Of a stretch of 64,000 nt of DNA, positions 53,601-61,393 are shown in pieces. A program made the translations under genes and the position numbers. Source of the stretch: Xanthomonas arboricola (GTDB taxonomy: Bacteria; Pseudomonadota; Gammaproteobacteria; Xanthomonadales; Xanthomonadaceae). A model generated the notes under the pieces. That model was not told the DNA's origin. It ran no database searches and saw nothing but the letters and a program-made list of their open reading frames with translations. Position 1 is the stretch's first letter, and every line of letters begins with the position of its first letter. The stretch is from positions 599,572-663,571 of the forward strand of contig NZ_MIGY01000003.1 of NCBI RefSeq assembly GCF_002940665.1. Direction: 5' to 3'.

Positions 53601-55336
53601 GAAACCTTGCTACCCGATGCGTCCGTCACGCTTTGCAGTCGGCCATCGCTGAAGTAGGTGCTGGAAGTGCTGGCTGCGCCTTCGGTCACGTTGTTGACCG
53701 GGCTGAAGATAGTGGACCCATACTCGAAGCGCTTGACCGCGCCAGATGCCTGGGTAACTTCCGTAACGCCTTCGGCCACGTAGTTCAGGGTCACTCCATC
53801 GACCACCCCGGTATTGCCATGGAGAACGCTGCTGATCACGCGTCCATAGGTGTCGTAACCAAACGATGCATAGCGCTGCCCGCTCTCCCCGGTGATACCA
53901 GTCAAATAGTTGACCAGCTGAGGTTCCGCAAGTCCCTTCTCGTGATAGTGGTAAAGACGCTTCGCACCGTCGGGATAGGTGGCGGCAATCAAATTACCGT
54001 CAACATCGTAGTCGTAAAGAACGATTCCGCGACCCGGAATCTCCATGCCCGTGACACGCCCGTCGGTATAGACGAACGTCACGGCGCGGCCATGGCCATC
54101 AACCAATCGCGCAATGCGCGTGCCATCGTAGACCACGGTTACGTCACGGTCCGGCGAGGCTGGATTGCGCACCGCGAGCAGTTGGCCATCCTTACCGAAA
54201 TCGCGGTATTCGCCAGTTTCTTCGATGACCCGGTAATACGTAGTGCTGTTGCTGATGCGGCGATACAGCCGCCCCGAATTCTGAGCACGACCGGTGCCAG
54301 CAGCAACCGTGGTGAAAACATCCCTGTTGCCCGCCTCGTCGAGATAGGCTGTGTTGGAACTGTCGAATCGGTCACTGTAACTCAGCGACCAGCCTTCTCC
54401 GACTGGAATGACACTCTTGGTCTGATTGACAGAATGATAGTAGCGATTGAACGGGCGTCCTGCGAATTCAAAGTCTTTCTCTTCGCGAGACTTGTCGCCT
54501 GTCGTCGGGTGGCAAGGGTTGTTGGTGCTGCAGCTTTGGAACTGCTTCAAGGGCGACGTGACCCAGGTGTTATCGTCGTTCTTGGGTCTACAAACAGGCT
54601 CCGTCGTGAGAGTAGCCTCTGTAAGAATTGAGTTTCGAAGGTAAGGTGTGAAGTTAGCCTCGCAAGTCAACTTTCGCTTTTTGTAGACGTTCCAGCGCTG
54701 CGACACCGACACAGGTGCCCCCGAGTTCGACTGACAATTAAATTTCGCGGTGAAATATTTGTCTGAGCTATAACTAACATCGCCACTTGGGAGCAGACCC
54801 AGCCCCGTCGTGTTGTAATCCGACGTTTGAGTATTGGACAGAAGTGAACAAGATTTCCCGACCTTGGTCGTTAGGATGTCCAACGACTTGGCGATGAGTG
54901 CGCCTTCATCCGTGCACCAGCTTGATCCAAACTCTGGGGACGCTGTGCACCCGGGGTTTCCGACCCCGTAGATACCCAAATTGACCCCATAGGATGGGTT
55001 AGAGACCGAGGTAGCTTTTAGCGACGGCACACGGAAGTAGGTCCAGACCTCTCCCGCTCCCCGATTCAAAAAACCTCTTGAGTAGGCCTTCAAATACTGC
55101 CCGATGCCTTGGTAGTCCTTGGAGTTGCGAATGGCATCGGCGGCTTTCTCCATCGTGTCGTAGCAGCCGATGCCCGCTGCACAGAACGTCGCCTTAGGCG
55201 GGGTTTGGGCCTGCGCAGGGTTAGCGAATTGCAACGCATAGGCCCCAAAAACAACCGGCGCCAAGAGCGCCGCGTAACGCGCGCTCATTGACAGAACTGA
55301 GGAAGCAGAGAAACGCGCCACGGCCCGGATTGACAC
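50600..55336 (-). CDS. Secreted RHS/YD-repeat polymorphic toxin
   Basis: A GTG at 55336 is preferred because AAGGAG lies seven bases upstream; an in-frame ATG at 55369 would give 1589 rather than 1578 residues. A Sec signal peptide (ARYAALLAPVVFGAYALQFA...AQAQ) and a Cys-rich region (about 30-270) lead into a DUF6531-like PAAR-free opener (GDKSREEKDFEFAGRPFNRY). About 1000 residues of YD repeats follow (YDxxGRL). The RHS core ends at SDPLGLRGGISTYAYVGLNP. The last about 145 residues are Gly-rich with five Cys and a hydrophobic run (SPVAGGFIGGLAGSVSG). No known toxin fold is recognised there. The coupled gene behind it is the likely immunity. Confidence 0.92.
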   Translation of the reverse strand: MSIRAVARFSASSVLSMSARYAALLAPVVFGAYALQFANPAQAQTPPKATFCAAGIGCYDTMEKAADAIRNSKDYQGIGQYLKAYSRGFLNRGAGEVWTYFRVPSLKATSVSNPSYGVNLGIYGVGNPGCTASPEFGSSWCTDEGALIAKSLDILTTKVGKSCSLLSNTQTSDYNTTGLGLLPSGDVSYSSDKYFTAKFNCQSNSGAPVSVSQRWNVYKKRKLTCEANFTPYLRNSILTEATLTTEPVCRPKNDDNTWVTSPLKQFQSCSTNNPCHPTTGDKSREEKDFEFAGRPFNRYYHSVNQTKSVIPVGEGWSLSYSDRFDSSNTAYLDEAGNRDVFTTVAAGTGRAQNSGRLYRRISNSTTYYRVIEETGEYRDFGKDGQLLAVRNPASPDRDVTVVYDGTRIARLVDGHGRAVTFVYTDGRVTGMEIPGRGIVLYDYDVDGNLIAATYPDGAKRLYHYHEKGLAEPQLVNYLTGITGESGQRYASFGYDTYGRVISSVLHGNTGVVDGVTLNYVAEGVTEVTQASGAVKRFEYGSTIFSPVNNVTEGAASTSSTYFSDGRLQSVTDASGSKVSYEYAPAYQSAVTVGDGTPELVRTESVRDALTHQLTELNVKGAQGLVVSKRWTRNERGQVLTQVEQDAVSGKQRQQTFTYCEQADVTAGSCPLVGVLLRVDGARTDLSDATTYDYHPAAQGGDLKTITNAVGQVTQLLSYDSAGRVLSQKDPNGVVTDYSYDARGRLTASMVRGQDSGSETDDRITRYSYWPTGLVKQVALPGGDVSNFTYDSAFRLTKVSDRYGNSFVYTLDTSGHRIKEDITDAKNTLLFTVSRIYDELGRLKTQADAQGNPTDFTYDAVGTLKERIDAMGRSSTYAYDALHRLKQSIEDTADIKATSAFQYDALGQLSAMTDPKGLKTTYQRNGLGELLALKSPDTGSTGFTYDDAGNVLSRKDAANRQATYTYDALSRPVSVTYADAALETRFVYDVAPAVCVAGEQFAAGRLASMKDGSGTTQYCYNRFGDLVRKVQTTNGKALTVRYAYTAGGNLTSMVYPDGAMVDYVRNELGQIAEVGYTAPGGSREVLVKGATYLPMGPVAGWTYGNGRVLTRAYDLDYRPKAIQDKAVGGLDVGFGFDEVGNLTALTPAGNPTPEIGLGYDTLGRLTALTDGVTGTVIDGYSYDATGNRLSAKVGSVTQAYTYPTTNHRLSAVAGVARTYDKTGNTLSIGGKAREFPYDASGRMSMVKRAGAVVMNYRYNGKGEQVRRFLGTTNTYTLYDEAGHWLGDYDTNGTPKQQAIWLDDLPVGLLANANKLHYIEPDHLGSPRVVVDPVRNVAVWNWSLKGEAFGNTAPNQDPDGDGAALVLDMRFPGQRFDAASGLNQNYFRDYDSATGRYGQSDPLGLRGGISTYAYVGLNPFYASDLFGLESPGWWSFPPGKQREDWRRAQTSGYKGELNAQFGVAASYGNFAAGGGGEAGVALDTALTVCVYVKGCGASPVAGGFIGGLAGSVSGSCGTGELSSGKSQSMQLQLGAFEGGGLKGSVEIGKNSGASVGLNGGVGAQASGGLQQCATKMWCTK

Positions 55337-55369
55337 GGCAACACTCCTTGTCAGCTGCATTTGCAGCAT

Positions 55370-55718
55370 CAGTTAGGAATCCATTCCCACCCACCCACGC
55401 TGGCAGCGGTGGTGATGACAACCAAGCCCATGAAATGGACGGCTAGGCGTTAACGATATCGGATTAGCGATGCGGCGACAAGCAAGGCGCTTCCAAGCAG
55501 AAAGTATCGTCTTAAATCATGATGGCATCGTCAGCGGCAGTGGTTTAGGGCACCCGAATACAATGAAATCAGATCGTTACAAAAAGCCTGTTCGGCAGGT
55601 TTGCTTTCGGTGTTGACATGATCAGAGCTCCGCGCTTTGCCCTCTTTGTAGCGCCCGCTTGCCACGGATGCTTTGCTGACGCCATTGTCTGTCTGCATAA
55701 AACTTGGATCTCGCCGGC
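55370..55718. other. Divergent intergenic region between the RHS and NYN genes
   Basis: About 350 bases containing the promoters for both divergent genes. A TTGACA at 55613-55618 could be a -35 for the NYN gene, but no convincing -10 follows at 16-18 bases. No gene-like frame or repeat was found. Confidence 0.45.
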
Positions 55719-56423
55719 ATGAGCAACCCGAACAGCCCGCATGAAGCACGTGTCGCGGTATTGGTCGACTGCGACAACGTGCCGACCGACATCGTCGAGC
55801 ACGCGTTGCTCATGGTGGCGCAGTTCGGCCGGGTCGTGCTGCGCCGTGGGTATGGCAACCACAACACCCTCGCCAACAAGTGGCAGGAAGTCCTGGTCCG
55901 CCAAGCGTTCACCCCTTGCCTTCAATATCAATACGCCTCCGGGAAGAACACGGCCGACATCGCTTTGGCGCTCGACGCCTTGGAGGCGTTGTTCGATCAC
56001 CGAGCCGACACCTTTTGCCTAGTGACGAGCGACTCGGATTTTTCTTACCTTTGCCGCAAGCTCCGGGAGCGTGGAGCGACGGTCTTCATCGTGGGCGAGC
56101 CCAAGACCCGGGATGCCTTGCGCAACGCCTGCGACCAGTTCTTCGAATGGGACCGGACGGCCAAGGAGGTGGTCGCACCCGAAGTCCAGGGCAATGAACT
56201 GCCTGTCCTGAAATCGGAAGCGACAAAAGAAGAAGCCCCTCGCGTAGAAGCTAAGCCACTGCCGAAACGGCGTCCCCGGTTCTTGGTCGAAGCCGTGACC
56301 CTGCTGACCGGGGACACCTCCGAAGGCAAGGTCGGATTGGGAGCACTGGGCCAATACCTTAAACGAACCGACCCGTCCTTCTCACCGAACCTCTATGCCA
56401 CTCCGGCCTGCTCAACATGGTGA
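55719..56423 (+). CDS. NYN-domain (PIN-like) ribonuclease with frameshifted LOTUS/OST-HTH tail
   Basis: The NYN domain (about 1-135) has the acidic nuclease residues in VAVLVDCDNVP, GKNTADIALALDALE and CLVTSDSDFSYLCRKL. This is the LabA/MARF1-like family, usually RNA-cleaving. A linker leads to an OST-HTH/LOTUS start (PRFLVEAVTLLTGDTSEGKV). The frame ends at 56423, but the other frame continues the domain naturally (HSGLLNMVKTYDLLTTQREE) to a stop at 56518. A one-base loss near 56395 has therefore clipped about 40 residues. The nuclease part is intact. ATG 55719 opens MSNPNSPHEAR. It may be a defence or RNA-processing cargo gene. Confidence 0.85.
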   Translation: MSNPNSPHEARVAVLVDCDNVPTDIVEHALLMVAQFGRVVLRRGYGNHNTLANKWQEVLVRQAFTPCLQYQYASGKNTADIALALDALEALFDHRADTFCLVTSDSDFSYLCRKLRERGATVFIVGEPKTRDALRNACDQFFEWDRTAKEVVAPEVQGNELPVLKSEATKEEAPRVEAKPLPKRRPRFLVEAVTLLTGDTSEGKVGLGALGQYLKRTDPSFSPNLYATPACSTW

Positions 56424-56715
56424 AAACCTATGATCTGCTGACCACGCAGCGGGAGGAGACCGGCGGTTGGTCGGTCAGCATTTCGCACAAGCCAGAGCTG
56501 CCCGACACAGCAGGATGACGCGACTTGGCTTGGGTAGCACTGGGTGCAGAGATCAGACAGAGCTCCACAGGTGGAGGCCCGATATCACTTAATTGGCATA
56601 CGTTAAATCGAATTTCGTCGCGTATTCAAATTTGTGAAGCGAGACCCGAAGCGAGCTCTTGCGCAGCTGAGAATTGTTGGTTGGATAAGGACTTCCCCCA
56701 CACGCAGGAGCCTTC

Positions 56716-57057
56716 ATGACCACCAACCCACAACAGCTCGAAATCGCTGGCCAACTGCTCGCCGGGCTGATGAGCCAGACCCTTTCGGACGAACCGCTGA
56801 TGCGCCAACGCAATGTCTGCAACGCCTGGGCCTCTGCTGGCGAGCTGATCGTTTACAGCCAGAAGAAGCCGCCAGGCGGAGGTAACGCCGCCCAATCCTT
56901 GGCGCATGCCCCTCCGCATCCCTTCCAACCGGTGCGCACGCGGGAAGCCGTCATCGTTCGGGAGCTTCCGTCAGTGGAGGAATGGCGAGCGGGCCGGAAG
57001 AAGAAAGACGTGCAGTTGGATCCAGTGCGCAGCAAGAAGCGCCCGACCCTGCACTGA
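56716..57057 (+). CDS. Hypothetical island protein
   Basis: A 113-residue protein (opening MTTNPQQLEIAGQLLAGLMS) with a helical N-terminal half and a basic C-terminus (AGRKKKDVQLDPVRSKKRP). The family is not recognised. It starts after an AGGAG-like ribosome site, and a terminator follows 25 bases past its stop, so it behaves as a real gene. The 56519-56715 gap shows no gene. Confidence 0.65.
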   Translation: MTTNPQQLEIAGQLLAGLMSQTLSDEPLMRQRNVCNAWASAGELIVYSQKKPPGGGNAAQSLAHAPPHPFQPVRTREAVIVRELPSVEEWRAGRKKKDVQLDPVRSKKRPTLH

Positions 57058-57082
57058 GCCAGAGAGCGCGATAACGATTGAG

Positions 57083-57105
57083 CCCCGCACTGCGGGGTTC
57101 TTTGG
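57083..57105 (+). terminator. Terminator after the hypothetical island gene
   Basis: CCCCGC-ACT-GCGGGG followed by TTCTTTGGTTT. It also lies directly past the restored stop of the convergent frameshifted gene. Confidence 0.75.
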
Positions 57106-57107
57106 TT

Positions 57108-57613
57108 TCAGTGGAAGCGCGGCGGCTTGGGAACATGGGCAGGCTCAGGAGGAGCGGAAATGGCAGGACTTGGGCGCTGCTCATCCGGTTTGGCCGCCAT
57201 GTCGAGCTGGAGGGGATAGCGCTGGAGCATGTCCGGCTCCAAGCCTCCAGATGCGCCGCGCTGGCCGAGGCCTCTTTCTCACAGAGGGCTTGTTCCTCCG
57301 GGGTCACTCTGGTCCTTGCATCTGCAAGCTCTGCGGTCCGGCTTTCCAGGGTGCTGAGTCGGCGACCACGACGCTGTTTCCATTCTCCCTGCATCCACGA
57401 CGGACCGGGCTCGGGGTTGTTCGCCAGGAAGTCGTGCCACGCGTTCTCGGCCATGTGGTGCAGCTTCTCCGCTCGGCGCACCGCCAGTAGCCGCCGGGCG
57501 AACTTCATGGCCGCTGCCTTAAAGCGCCGCAGCCGACGCAGCAGCTCGTTGAGGTCCGGACGCAGCCGGGCCTCGTCGGCGAAGGCAGTCACGCGTTCCC
57601 TGATCCACTGCAT
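57108..57613 (-). pseudogene. Frameshifted hypothetical gene at the right end of the island
   Basis: From ATG 57613 the frame gives a helical, Arg-rich protein (MQWIRERVTAFADEARLRPD, KFARRLLAVRRAEKLHHMAE). It would run on through the terminator to 56951, overlapping the opposite gene. Near 57245 another frame takes over with protein-like text (EPDMLQRYPLQLDMAAKPDE, ending PKPPRFH) and stops at 57108, just beside the terminator. That restored end is the more credible original, so the gene carries a frameshift. The composition recalls accessory proteins of mobilisable elements, but no family is recognised. The 57614-57920 gap holds no gene. Confidence 0.55.
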
Positions 57614-57920
57614 CAAGGCCAGGGTTGGCCGTCATGGGGTCCTCTGCTCGCTAAGGTTTTAAGAGCGCCACCTACGGAATACTGACAAAAGCAATTCGTC
57701 GCCGCTCTTGCCTATCTGACCTTGAGCGACATGTAGGTCCTCCTGTAGCCCAAGCATTGCTACCTCACCTCACTGCTACAGACTTTGAGCCAGACCTCAT
57801 CACCATTCTAGGCTAGCGGCGAGCATGCCAGACCCGCTACAATGGCAGACCACAAAGCAGGACACCTTCCTGGTTTGCGTGGCTGTAGGCGAGTCAGGAA
57901 GTTGGATCGGGATCAGTACC

Positions 57921-57938
57921 TCCCCCTCTCTCCGCCAG
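57921..57938 (+). repeat. Right attachment site (attR) of the island
   Basis: TCCCCCTCTCTCCGCCAG, identical to the tRNA-Ser 3' end at 48318-48335. Only the 18 bases match; the rest of a tRNA is absent. Confidence 0.88.
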
Positions 57939-57999
57939 TTTCATGATCCTGCAATGCGATTGCATGGATTCAGGGTCACGCCAGTGACCCACGTCTTAT

Positions 58000-58110
58000 G
58001 GTGGCCCCGTCGGTCCCTCGCGACGCTAGATCGAAAATCCCGCCAGGGCCGGAAGGCAGCAACGGTATCGATTGATGCGGGCGCCGAGGTCAACCGGCGG
58101 GGGCACCACC
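58000..58110 (+). ncRNA. ffs: Signal recognition particle 4.5S RNA
   Basis: The conserved SRP helix-8 apex GCCAGGGCCGGAAGGCAGCA (GGAA tetraloop plus the symmetric loop bound by Ffh) lies at 58040-58060. The ends pair: GGTGGCCCCGTCGG with CCGGCGGGGGCACCACC. This RNA and Ffh target nascent inner-membrane proteins. Boundaries are set from the end pairing and may be off by a few bases. It lies 62 bases after attR, so it is the native right neighbour of tRNA-Ser. Confidence 0.92.
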
Positions 58111-58350
58111 CTCACCCGCAGACTGATGGCGTATCGACAGATGCCGCGCGCACTCGGTGCGCAACGCAGGCGGTGCGCAACCGCCAATCAGACGTGGCGC
58201 TTTGCGCCACGCTCAAAGCTGACCGGTCATTGCAAAGGCTGCGCACGGCCTGAACAGGCGCGCAGCGTCAGGCCTTCTTCAGCGCGGTCAACCGGCAGAG
58301 ACACCACCTTGATCTCTTGAATTCACGCATCGCACGCTCCGCGAGCAGCG

Positions 58351-58794
58351 CTACTGCGTCTGCGATGCGGGATGCAGCCAGCCCGCATCGCCGTCCAGGT
58401 AATGCTCGTGCTTCCAGATCGGCAACCGCGCCTTGATCTCGTCGATGATGAAACGACAGGCATCGAATGCGGCGCCGCGATGCGCTGCGCTGACACCGAC
58501 CCACACCGCCATGTCGCCGATACGCAGCTCGCCTACGCGGTGCACGCAGTAGGCGTTGACGATGGCAAACCGACTCATCGCCTCGTCGAGCACACGCTGG
58601 CCTTCGGCCTGTGCAAGTGCGGCGTAGGCTTCGTAGCGCAGCCCGGCCACGCTGCGGCCCTCGTTGTGATTGCGTACCCAGCCCTCGAAACTGGCAAACG
58701 CACCGGCATGCGGGTGCTCCAGCGCCGCACGCAAGCTGTCGACGGGCAATGGCACATCCGAAAGCGCAAACAGGGCAGTGGTCTGTTCGCGCAC
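58351..58794 (-). CDS. moaE: Molybdopterin synthase large subunit
   Basis: A 147-residue subunit that, with MoaD thiocarboxylate, turns cPMP into molybdopterin. EGWVRNHNEGRSVAGLRYEAY, VHRVGELRIGDMAVWVGVSAAHR and the catalytic-Lys region IKARLPIWKHEHYLDG are diagnostic. GTG 58794 has GGAGG six bases upstream; a TTG at 58800 overlapping the moaD stop would add two residues but leaves no spacing. The 58111-58350 gap holds no gene. Confidence 0.95.
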   Translation of the reverse strand: MREQTTALFALSDVPLPVDSLRAALEHPHAGAFASFEGWVRNHNEGRSVAGLRYEAYAALAQAEGQRVLDEAMSRFAIVNAYCVHRVGELRIGDMAVWVGVSAAHRGAAFDACRFIIDEIKARLPIWKHEHYLDGDAGWLHPASQTQ

Positions 58795-58796
58795 GC

Positions 58797-59042
58797 TCAA
58801 CCTCCCGACACCGGCGGAATAAACACGATTTCACTGCCATCGCGTACTCCATCCTCCCAGCGCGCGAACGCGCCATCCACCGCCACGCGCAGCTGCGCCG
58901 GCGTCCAGCGCAGGCCGTGGCGCGTATCGAGTTCGGCATACAGCGCGCGCAGGTCCTGCGCCTGCGATTGCACCTGCTCGCTGGCAATGCCTGCCGCCTC
59001 ACGCAAACTGGCGAAATACAGCACCGTCACGGTCGTGCTCAT
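58797..59042 (-). CDS. moaD: Molybdopterin synthase sulfur carrier subunit
   Basis: An 81-residue ubiquitin-fold protein ending in the Gly-Gly tail (FIPPVSGG) that is thiocarboxylated for sulfur transfer. The start is ATG 59042 ([18 protein letters not shown]). The stop overlaps the moaE start region, and the start overlaps moaC by four bases, so the three are translationally coupled. Confidence 0.95.
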   Translation of the reverse strand: MSTTVTVLYFASLREAAGIASEQVQSQAQDLRALYAELDTRHGLRWTPAQLRVAVDGAFARWEDGVRDGSEIVFIPPVSGG

Positions 59043-59536
59043 TGTTTTGCGCCGATATCGCGCCTGCCACCGCGCTTGGACACCAACCTGGTCGGGCCGA
59101 TGCTCATGCTGTGCGACAACGCCTTGCACATGTCGTAGACCGTCAAGGCCGCCACGCTGGCGCCGGTGAGCGCCTCCATTTCCACACCGGTGCGATGCAC
59201 GCAGCGCACCGTGCAACTGATGTCCAGCATCTGTTCGCCCGCCCAGTCGATTTCAAAGCGGCAGGCATCGATCGGCAACGGATGGCAGAACGGAATCAAC
59301 TCGTGCGTGCGCTTGACCGCCATGGTGCCGGCGATCACTGCGGTCTCCACGATGCCGCCCTTGGCGCTGCGCAGCCCATTGGCGCGCAACTGGGCGGCTA
59401 CAGCGGCCGGAAAACGCACCCGGCTTTGGGCGGTGGCGCTGCGCGCGGTGACCGCTTTGTCCGAGACATCCACCATGGTGGGCAGTCCGGAATCGTCCAG
59501 GTGGGTCAGGCGTGCGGAACGGGATTTTGCAGGCAT
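59039..59536 (-). CDS. moaC: Cyclic pyranopterin monophosphate synthase
   Basis: A 165-residue enzyme converting the MoaA product to cPMP. The conserved opening [39 protein letters not shown] and [22 protein letters not shown] mark the active site. ATG 59536 ([10 protein letters not shown]) is used; a GTG four codons upstream is possible. moaA lies 76 bases upstream. Confidence 0.95.
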   Translation of the reverse strand: MPAKSRSARLTHLDDSGLPTMVDVSDKAVTARSATAQSRVRFPAAVAAQLRANGLRSAKGGIVETAVIAGTMAVKRTHELIPFCHPLPIDACRFEIDWAGEQMLDISCTVRCVHRTGVEMEALTGASVAALTVYDMCKALSHSMSIGPTRLVSKRGGRRDIGAKQ

Positions 59537-59612
59537 GGGAAAGGACACGATGACAGACGCTCAGGATGCGGCATTCTCGGTGAACGGCGTGCCTGGATGG
59601 AACAGCAGTGCC

Positions 59613-60644
59613 TTACCCGCCAATCAAGAACATTTCCACCGGCTTGCCACGGCGCGGCGTCGATGCGCGCACCTCGCTGTAGCGGTCGCCACGCACGCTC
59701 CAGCGCGCACGCAGATGCCCGGACAATCCATGCTCGCCTTCGGCCAAGGCCGGCTTGAGGTCGTGGCCCTGGCTGGCGAACAGGCAGGTGTACAACTGCC
59801 CGTCGGCCGACACGCGTGCGCGCTGACAATCGCCGCAGAACGGCATGCTGACCGAACTGACAAAACCCAGCTCGCCCGCTCCATCGGCAAATGCATGCCG
59901 CTGGGCCACTTCGCCGGTGTAATTGGCATCCAGCGGCATCAATGGCCAGCGCGCGTGGATACGCTCGTGCAGCTGCGCGGAGGTCACCACCGCATCGGCC
60001 GTCCAGCCATTGCAGCTGCCCACATCCATGAATTCGATGAAGCGCAGCACGTGGCCGGTGCCACGGAAGTGCTCTACCAGGGGCAGCACCTGATCTTCGT
60101 TGACGCCCCGCTGCACCACGCAGTTGATCTTCAGGTGCTGGAAGCCGGCATGCTCGGCGGCGGCGATGCCGGCCAGCACCTGCGCGATCTCGCCGCGGTC
60201 GCCACTCATGCGTCTGAACAGCTGCGGATCCAGGGCATCCATGCTCACGGTGATCCGGCGCAGCCCGGCCTGGCGCAGCGCCACCGCCTGACGCGCGAGC
60301 AAGGTGCCGTTGGTGGTCAGCGCCAGATCCTCGATGCCTTCGATTAGGGTCAGGCGCGCAATCAGGCTGGGCAGATCGCGACGCAACAGCGGCTCGCCAC
60401 CGGTCAGGCGCACCTTGGTGACGCCGACCGAGACGAAGGCCCGCACCAACGTTTCCAGCTGATCGAAACTCAGGCGCTGCTGCGCATCGAATCCGTAATC
60501 GTCAGGGATACGATCGGCCGGCATGCAGTAACCGCAGCGGAAGTTGCAGGCTTCGATGACCGACAGGCGCAGATCGCGCAGTGGCCGGCCATAGCGGTCC
60601 TGCATCGGCGCGGCCGCCAGATTCGGCGACAGCAAGGCGCCCAT
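59613..60644 (-). CDS. moaA: GTP 3',8-cyclase
   Basis: A 343-residue radical-SAM enzyme starting molybdenum cofactor synthesis. The N-terminal cluster motif is CNFRCGYC, SAM binding is at TGGEPLLRRDL, and the second [4Fe-4S] site is CGDCQRARVSADGQLYTC. The required Gly-Gly C-terminus (MFLIGG) is present. The ATG overlaps the upstream MBL gene stop by one base (TGATG). Confidence 0.97.
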   Translation of the reverse strand: MGALLSPNLAAAPMQDRYGRPLRDLRLSVIEACNFRCGYCMPADRIPDDYGFDAQQRLSFDQLETLVRAFVSVGVTKVRLTGGEPLLRRDLPSLIARLTLIEGIEDLALTTNGTLLARQAVALRQAGLRRITVSMDALDPQLFRRMSGDRGEIAQVLAGIAAAEHAGFQHLKINCVVQRGVNEDQVLPLVEHFRGTGHVLRFIEFMDVGSCNGWTADAVVTSAQLHERIHARWPLMPLDANYTGEVAQRHAFADGAGELGFVSSVSMPFCGDCQRARVSADGQLYTCLFASQGHDLKPALAEGEHGLSGHLRARWSVRGDRYSEVRASTPRRGKPVEMFLIGG

Positions 60645-61393
60645 CAGGGCACCATGGCGGCTGTCGGCTCGGCCAACGGCAGATGTTGACCGGGCACGGC
60701 CACGCGATGGCCGCGTGCGCGGAGCACGTCGCCGTCGGCGTCGCTGGCGTAGTGGTACAGCAGCATGCGGCTCAACAGGTCCTGCGGATATTCCCGCTCC
60801 AAATCGTCCACCCCAGTATGCGACGGGTTGCCGTGAACGCCGCAGTCATGCGCGATGAGCTCGCTGGCATCGGCGTAGCGGGCCAGCACTTCAGGGATCG
60901 GCCGGGTATCGCCACTCCAGACCAGCGCCCCCTTCAGTCGCAGCCCGTAGGCGGTCTCCGGCCAATGGTGGCGCGCCGGGAACACTTCCAGCCGCACACC
61001 GTCGTGCCAGAACGCGTCGCCGACCGGCACCAGCTGGAACGCGTCCCAGAAGTTTGCGCCGCCCTCGGCCAGCACATTGGGGTAGTCGGCGATTCGCCGC
61101 TGCAGCAACGGCACCACCGGCGCCGGCACGTACAGGCGCGTGCGCCCGCGCCGTTCTGAGAAATAGCTGCCCACGAACAGCCGCTCGAGCCCGCCCACAT
61201 GGTCCAGATGCACATGGGTGATGAAGACCGCCTGCGGCAGATGACCGTACTGGGCCTGGTAGGCAGTCAAGCCTTCGCTGCCGCAATCGATGGTCAGCCA
61301 CGGCGCGCCGGCGCGCTCGATGGTGGCCATCGGCGAACCGAGCGCCACCGCCGACGCATTGCCGACCCCTTGCACACGCAACGCCCAGCTCAT
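60644..61393 (-). CDS. MBL-fold metallohydrolase
   Basis: A 249-residue metallo-beta-lactamase-fold protein. The metal motif HVHLDHVGG, a later Asp in LVWSGDTRPIP and His residues in PARHHWPETA and LLYHYAS fit the RNase Z/AtsA-like branch. The substrate is unknown. It is linked by one-base overlaps to moaA and to kdkA (stop and start share bases), which suggests an operon but not a shared pathway. Confidence 0.88.
   Translation of the reverse strand: MSWALRVQGVGNASAVALGSPMATIERAGAPWLTIDCGSEGLTAYQAQYGHLPQAVFITHVHLDHVGGLERLFVGSYFSERRGRTRLYVPAPVVPLLQRRIADYPNVLAEGGANFWDAFQLVPVGDAFWHDGVRLEVFPARHHWPETAYGLRLKGALVWSGDTRPIPEVLARYADASELIAHDCGVHGNPSHTGVDDLEREYPQDLLSRMLLYHYASDADGDVLRARGHRVAVPGQHLPLAEPTAAMVP

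Larger units (their letters stand above)
48318..57938. mobile_element. Integrative genomic island in tRNA-Ser (about 9.6 kb)
   Basis: The island is bounded by exact 18-bp direct repeats (TCCCCCTCTCTCCGCCAG at 48318-48335 and 57921-57938), the first being the tRNA-Ser 3' end. It starts with a tyrosine integrase reading inward. It carries an RHS toxin, a candidate immunity gene, a NYN-LOTUS gene and two hypotheticals, one frameshifted. Several stretches are visibly richer in A+T than flanking DNA. Core genes (dnaX on the left, SRP RNA and moa genes on the right) resume immediately outside. No replication or conjugation genes are seen, so mobility would depend on helpers. Confidence 0.88.

Noticed and set aside
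56951..57107. C-terminal continuation of the minus-strand island gene to 56951
   Set aside because: It crosses a clear terminator and overlaps a convergent gene; the alternative frame ending at 57108 reads as the real end.
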